Assembly: GCA_936928855.1 (NCBI GenBank)
Contig: CAKZHZ010000104.1
Span: 1 to 16,637, forward strand
Direction of reading: 5' to 3'
DNA: 16,637 nucleotides
DNA from: an uncultured Polycyclovorans sp.
GTDB lineage: Bacteria > Pseudomonadota > Gammaproteobacteria > Nevskiales > Nevskiaceae
Shown here one piece after another: positions 13,780 to 16,637 of this stretch (positions are counted from its first letter, which is position 1; each line of letters begins with the position of its first letter). The translations under genes were made by a program, and so were the position numbers. The notes under the pieces are model-generated. The model searched no databases and was not told the DNA's origin. It was given only the letters and a program-made list of their open reading frames with translations.

Positions 13780-14342
13780 GCGCGATGCTCCGGCAGGCGA
13801 CGCGACGGGATCATGCGCCACAGCAGACCGTCGCGATCGAGGAAATGATGTTTGAGGGCAGCACCCAGATGCGCCACCACGAGCGCCGCCAGACCGTAGT
13901 TGAGTATCACGTGGACGCTCTTGAGGCACGCCGCCAGGTCGGCGTCGCGGCCCAGCAGGTCGGGCAAGGGCCAGCGCCCGAAGTACACCGTCTGGAACCC
14001 GGAGGCTGATGAATACAGCCAGCCGCTCAAGGGTATGGCGAACATCAGGCCATAGAGCAGGCCGTGGGTGAGTCCAGCCAGCTGCCGCTGCCAGGCCGGC
14101 ATCGCCGTCGACAGGGGAGGCGGGGTGTGTGTCAGCCGCCACACCCCACGCAGAAGCACCAGCCCGAACACGGTCACCCCGATCCATTTGTGCCAGCTAT
14201 ACATCCGCAGCTTGTCGGGCGACATGGCGAGATCGGTCATGTACTGTCCCATCCCGAAGCCCGCAAAGATCAGCACGGCCATCAGCCAGTGCAGGCTGAT
14301 CGCGGTGGTGGTGTAACGACTGGCGTGGTTCATGAGCGGCAT
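13776..14342 (-). CDS. Cytochrome b561 (CybB/YceJ family)
   Basis: A 188-residue inner-membrane dihaem b-type cytochrome that, in the characterised E. coli family members, transfers electrons between membrane quinol and oxygen species. Four membrane segments are visible: around 15-33 (SLHWLMAVLIFAGFGMG), 52-68 (KWIGVTVFGLVLLRG), ~90-108 (LTHGLLYGLMFAIPLSGWLY) and ~143-162 (VHVILNYGLAALVVAHLGAA). Candidate haem-ligating histidines are His18, His51, the VHVILNY His and the AHLGAALKHH His. The start may be ATG 14342 or ATG 14333 (MNHASRYTTT); neither has a clear Shine-Dalgarno. It heads an operon with two YceI genes, like E. coli yceJ-yceI. Confidence 0.92.
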   Translation of the reverse strand: MPLMNHASRYTTTAISLHWLMAVLIFAGFGMGQYMTDLAMSPDKLRMYSWHKWIGVTVFGLVLLRGVWRLTHTPPPLSTAMPAWQRQLAGLTHGLLYGLMFAIPLSGWLYSSASGFQTVYFGRWPLPDLLGRDADLAACLKSVHVILNYGLAALVVAHLGAALKHHFLDRDGLLWRMIPSRRLPEHRA

Positions 14343-14426
14343 CGTCAGGAGATAAGACCCAGCCTACGGCGCACGGTTCATTCAAACAAGAAAAACGTTT
14401 TCACCTGTTTATTCAGTTTTTTTGAT
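14343..14426. promoter_or_regulatory. Divergent intergenic region of the cytochrome b561 and GNAT genes
   Basis: The 84 bases are strikingly AT-rich for this window and must hold promoters for both directions. I find no convincing -35/-10 pair. A 10-base palindrome AAAACGTTTT lies at 14392-14401 and a run of seven T lies just before the GNAT start. Confidence 0.4.
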
Positions 14427-15041
14427 ATGACGATGACACCGCTTCCCGGCGCGCTGCGCCTTCTGACACTCCACGGGGAGGCGGCGCGCCCCTGGATCGA
14501 CCCGATCGCACGCCTGCGACTGACCGTATTCCGCGAATGGCCATACTGCTACGAAGGCGACCTCGACTACGAACGCGACTATCTGGCGCATTACCTCGCG
14601 AGCCCACAATCGGTCATTGGCCTAGTGCTGGAACAGGATCGCGCGCTGGGCGCCACCACCGGGCTGCCGATGAGCCAGGCGCAGCCCGAGATGCAGGCGC
14701 CTTTCGTCCGCGCCGGCGCCACCCTGTCCGACTGGTTCTATTGCGGGGAGTCGGTGCTATTGCCGACCTTGCGCGGCCACGGCATCGGCGGCCGCTTTTT
14801 TGATCTGCGGGAACAGCAGGCCCGCGCGCTCGGGCACCGCCAGATCACGTTCTGCGCCGTCGAACGACCCGACGACCATCCCCTGCGGCCCGCGCACTAT
14901 CGCGGCAACCACGGATTATGGGGCCGCCGCGGCTACCAGCGACAGGCGCACCTTCAGTGTCAGTACCGCTGGAAAGACCTCGATCAGTCCGAAGAGACCG
15001 ACAAGACCCTCACCTTCTGGACCCGGCAGCTGGCGCCCTGA
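14427..15041 (+). CDS. GNAT-family N-acetyltransferase
   Basis: A 204-residue GNAT protein. Its central acetyl-CoA-binding motif A is visible: ESVLLPTLRGHGIGGRFFDL, with the RGHGIG loop that contacts the pyrophosphate of acetyl-CoA, followed by the helix REQQARALGH and a strand ITFCAVERP. The N-terminal half has LRLTVFREWPYCYEGDLDYE, typical of a conserved proteobacterial GNAT subgroup with no assigned substrate that I know. ATG 14427 is taken as start because the in-frame extension to 14064 is antisense to the cytochrome gene; ATG 14433 is possible too. No Shine-Dalgarno is evident. It is convergent with lysC, the two stop codons meeting in a single TGATCA. Confidence 0.85.
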   Translation: MTMTPLPGALRLLTLHGEAARPWIDPIARLRLTVFREWPYCYEGDLDYERDYLAHYLASPQSVIGLVLEQDRALGATTGLPMSQAQPEMQAPFVRAGATLSDWFYCGESVLLPTLRGHGIGGRFFDLREQQARALGHRQITFCAVERPDDHPLRPAHYRGNHGLWGRRGYQRQAHLQCQYRWKDLDQSEETDKTLTFWTRQLAP

Positions 15042-15797
15042 TCAGGCGGCTGCCTGCTCCAGACCAAAGGCCTTGTGGAGCGTGCGCACGGCCAGCTCCA
15101 GATACATTTCCTCGATCACCACCGAGATCTTGATCTCGGAGGTGGAGATCATGCGGATGTTGATCCCGGCCGCCGCCAGTGCCTTGAACATCTGGCTGGC
15201 GATGCCGGCGTGGCTGCGCATGCCGACACCGACCACCGACACCTTGGCGATTTCGGTGGAGCCGTTGACCCCCTTGGCCCCCAGCTCGGCGCTGACCGCG
15301 CGCATCACTTCGGTGGCCCGCTCGAAATCGTTCTTGTGCACCGTGAAGGTGAAGTCGGTGCTGCCGTCCGCCGCCACGTTCTGCACAATCATGTCGACTT
15401 CGATGTTGGCATCCCCCACCGGCCCCAGCAGGGCGGCGGCGATCCCCGGGCGGTCCGGCACCCCGGTCACGGTGAGCTGGGCCTCGTCACGATTGAAGGC
15501 GATACCGGAGATCAGGGGGTCTTCCACTTTTGCATCCTCTAGCGTGATCAGCGTGCCCGGGCCGTCCTTGAAGGTGGACAGCACCCGCAGCGGTACCTTG
15601 TACTTGCCGGCGAATTCGACGGCGCGGATCTGCAGCACCTTGGAGCCGAGACTCGCCATCTCCAGCATCTCCTCGAAGGTGATGCGGTCCAGGCGGCGTG
15701 CCTTGGGCTCCACCCGCGGATCGGTGGTGTACACCCCGTCGACATCGGTGTAGATCTGGCACTCATCGGCTTGCAGCGCCGCCGCCAGCGCCACGGG
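15042..15797 (-). CDS. lysC: Aspartokinase, C-terminal part (5' end replaced at the join)
   Basis: Aspartokinase phosphorylates L-aspartate, the first step to Lys, Thr and Met. Recognisable sequence begins at VALAAALQADECQIYTDVDG (about 250 residues left of ~410). The end of the kinase domain shows DGVYTTDPRVEPKARRLDRI and EMLEMASLGSKVLQIRAVEF. The regulatory part has two ACT domains: ISGIAFNRDEAQLTVTGVPD (then PGIAAALLGPVGD) and AKVSVVGVGMRSHAGIASQM, ending INIRMISTSEIKISVVIEE. This is the lysine/threonine-regulated LysC type of gammaproteobacteria such as Pseudomonas. The first ~160 residues, including the N-terminal nucleotide-binding KFGG motif, are absent; upstream DNA encodes an unrelated lipoprotein in another frame. 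An ATG at 15890 opens the frame but yields a meaningless N-terminus. Confidence 0.93.
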   Translation of the reverse strand, partial: PVALAAALQADECQIYTDVDGVYTTDPRVEPKARRLDRITFEEMLEMASLGSKVLQIRAVEFAGKYKVPLRVLSTFKDGPGTLITLEDAKVEDPLISGIAFNRDEAQLTVTGVPDRPGIAAALLGPVGDANIEVDMIVQNVAADGSTDFTFTVHKNDFERATEVMRAVSAELGAKGVNGSTEIAKVSVVGVGMRSHAGIASQMFKALAAAGINIRMISTSEIKISVVIEEMYLELAVRTLHKAFGLEQAAA

Positions 15798-15813
15798 CAG
15801 GGCAAGCAGGGCC

Positions 15814-16041
15814 GCCGGGCGGATCGGGCGGCAGGCTGACGGTGACGCCGCGGCTGTCCGTGATATCGAGCCCGGAGCCGGTGCGCGCAATCGTCAGCCG
15901 CACACCGCCGGTGCAGCTCCAGCTGGCGAGACGGGGTTGGGCGCTTTGGCTCAAGCCGACATCGCCGCCGGTCGAGCATGCGGCGAGAAGCGCCGAGGAA
16001 CAGGCGACGGAAACGGCAAGGCAAACGCGAATCGAAACCAT
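15814..16041 (-). CDS. Small lipoprotein, MliC-like, 3' truncated by the join
   Basis: The ATG at 16041 opens a lipoprotein signal peptide, MVSIRVCLAVSVACSSALLA followed by AC, with lipobox Leu-Leu-Ala-Ala-Cys and acylated Cys22. The mature part contains SWSCTGGVRLTIARTGSGLD and GVTVSLPPDPPG, which resembles the start of MliC-type C-type-lysozyme inhibitor domains (Cys near the first strand, then L-P-x-x-P-x-G). Plausible sequence ends near residue 76; the following residues PACPARGAGGG are low-complexity and the frame stops at 15763 inside lysC. Together with the sigma-factor end 48 bases upstream it probably forms a native pair from another genome. The MliC assignment is tentative; the lipoprotein call is good. 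Confidence 0.6.
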
Positions 16042-16089
16042 CGCCGATGCTTACGCCAGAGATTTGGGAGGGGCAAGCAAGAGGAGCGC

Positions 16090-16190
16090 TCAGAAATCGG
16101 TGTCGACCTGTTCGTCCTTTTCCAGCGCCCGCCGCAGCCGTCCGAAGGCGAGTCGGATGCGAGACTTGACGGTGCCGAGGGGCAGTCCGG
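16090..16190 (-). CDS. RNA polymerase sigma-70 family (ECF-type) factor, C-terminal fragment
   Basis: The last ~33 residues of the frame, ETGLPLGTVKSRIRLAFGRL followed by RRALEKDEQVDTDF and a TGA at 16090, match the C-terminal part of the sigma region 4 helix-turn-helix, where GTVKSRI is the recognition helix that contacts the -35 element. The remainder of region 4 and all of region 2 are missing. It is fused in frame upstream to GatA-like residues that end in the same ETGLPLG, so the fragment has no start of its own. The style of the tail suggests an alphaproteobacterial factor, but that is a guess. It lies 48 bases before the lipoprotein gene. Confidence 0.7.
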
Positions 16191-16345
16191 TCTCGCTCAG
16201 CCCGGTCGGAACCACCGCGCCGGGCAGGCCCGCAAGGTTCACCGTCACGGTGAAGACATCGTTAAGATACATCTGCACCGGATCGCTGCTGTCCACCGAC
16301 CCCAGACCAAAGGCCGCCGACGGCGTCGTCGGCGCCAGGATCGCG
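16191..16345 (-). CDS. gatA: Glutamyl-tRNA(Gln) amidotransferase subunit A, internal fragment
   Basis: About 50 residues in the middle of the right-edge frame read DAILAPTTPSAAFGLG, then SVDSSDPVQMYLNDVFTVTV, then NLAGLPGAVVPTGLSETGLP. These match the C-terminal third of GatA (amidase signature family), where P-T-x-P-x-x-A, DPxxMYLxDxxT and VNLAGLPG are hallmark motifs; full GatA is ~485 residues. The catalytic Ser-cis-Ser-Lys region is not present. Both borders fall in peptides shared with neighbours (DAIL on one side, ETGLPLG on the other), so it is a bridging fragment and not a domain of a working protein. Confidence 0.75.
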
Positions 16346-16637
16346 TCGATGCCGTCGACCTCTTCGGCCAGCTGCGTTGCGGCGTTCTCGACGAACGGGA
16401 GGGCGTCGCCCCACGACGAGGAGCCGTCGGCACCGGAGTGCGCCGACACGATCACGACGTCGGCACCGGCCTTCTTCACCTGCGGCACAACGATCTTCGC
16501 CTGTTCAACGACGCCGTTGAACCTGACCTTGCCCTCGACGTTGGCCTTGTCCCAGATCGCGATGCCGGGGTTGGTCAGGCCGAGGATGCCGACGGTCAGG
16601 CGCGGCCCGTTCTTGGGCTTGAAGGTCTTGATGACGT
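16346..16637 (-). CDS. 5'-nucleotidase/UshA-CpdB-like metallophosphoesterase, internal fragment
   Basis: The frame is open to the window edge. Visible residues include LTVGILGLTNPGIAIWDKAN, VEQAKIVVPQVKKAGADVVI and VSAHSGADGSSSWGDALPFV, then ENAATQLAEEVDGIDAIL. The VGILGLTNPG strand, the KAGADVVIVSAHSG segment (the His of the metal-binding site) and ENAATQLAEEV-GIDAIL fit the N-terminal metallophosphoesterase domain of bifunctional 2',3'-cyclic-nucleotide phosphodiesterase/3'- or 5'-nucleotidases. The expected next motif, GHAH after DAIL, is replaced by GatA sequence. The style resembles actinobacterial secreted enzymes, but the source is inference. Both ends are missing. Confidence 0.72.

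Noticed and set aside
13780..14187. 136-residue N-terminal extension of the second YceI protein
   Set aside because: It overlaps the cytochrome b561 gene out of frame, and a normal signal peptide begins at 13779.
14064..14426. N-terminal extension of the GNAT gene
   Set aside because: The extension lies antisense to the cytochrome b561 gene and crosses the AT-rich divergent promoter region; GNAT-like sequence begins only after 14427.
16090..16637. A novel nucleotidase-amidase-sigma factor fusion protein
   Set aside because: Each part is a short fragment lacking its catalytic or functional core and the borders sit at shared short peptides, which fits false joining better than a functional fusion.
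1..16637. CRISPR array, insertion sequence, prophage, toxin-antitoxin or defence island
   Set aside because: No regular repeats, transposase, integrase or phage genes were found; the central region is ordinary housekeeping content.

Overview
The central ~15.3 kb (about 470 to 15,790) reads as one GC-rich gammaproteobacterial chromosome segment. The block infC-rpmI-rplT-pheS-pheT-ihfA-merR-tRNA-Pro is the classic gammaproteobacterial order, EttA matches the E. coli protein closely, and the cytochrome b561/YceI pair resembles E. coli yceJ-yceI. The MarR plus AsnO-type amidotransferase pair belongs to the N-acetylglutaminylglutamine amide (NAGGN) osmolyte cluster, which hints at a salt-tolerant species. 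That last point is inference.

Layout, left to right: (1) a minus-strand marR-asnO unit whose asnO runs, in frame, into a piece of a molybdopterin oxidoreductase at the window edge; (2) a divergent plus-strand operon ettA - alpha/beta hydrolase - DUF815 ATPase; (3) a minus-strand translation block, infC (probable AUC start), rpmI, rplT, a strong hairpin-plus-T-run terminator, pheS, pheT, ihfA, a MerR regulator, then tRNA-Pro(GGG) with its own promoter and terminator; (4) a cyclic-nucleotide-binding/EAL phosphodiesterase directly upstream of infC, where thrS is normally found; (5) a minus-strand cytochrome b561 - YceI - YceI operon; (6) a plus-strand GNAT acetyltransferase convergent with the 3' part of an aspartokinase gene (lysC), their stop codons abutting.

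Both ends look chimeric. On the left, NAGGN amidotransferase residues switch to formate-dehydrogenase-like residues at about residue 427 of one open frame. On the right, lysC joins a truncated MliC-like lipoprotein gene next to a sigma-factor C-terminus, which is fused in frame to a GatA fragment, itself fused in frame to a 5'-nucleotidase-like fragment. The joins lie at short stretches compatible with both partners, as expected from false overlaps in a mixed-community assembly. I regard these as probable artefacts and not as a new multidomain system.

The most solid biological points are a fully readable MarR autoregulatory region (two TTTGA-N2-TCAAA boxes over a good sigma70 promoter that would give an almost leaderless mRNA), the non-AUG infC start, the missing thrS, and the pheS-proximal terminator without a Phe-rich leader peptide. 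I see no CRISPR array, insertion sequence, phage or defence system.
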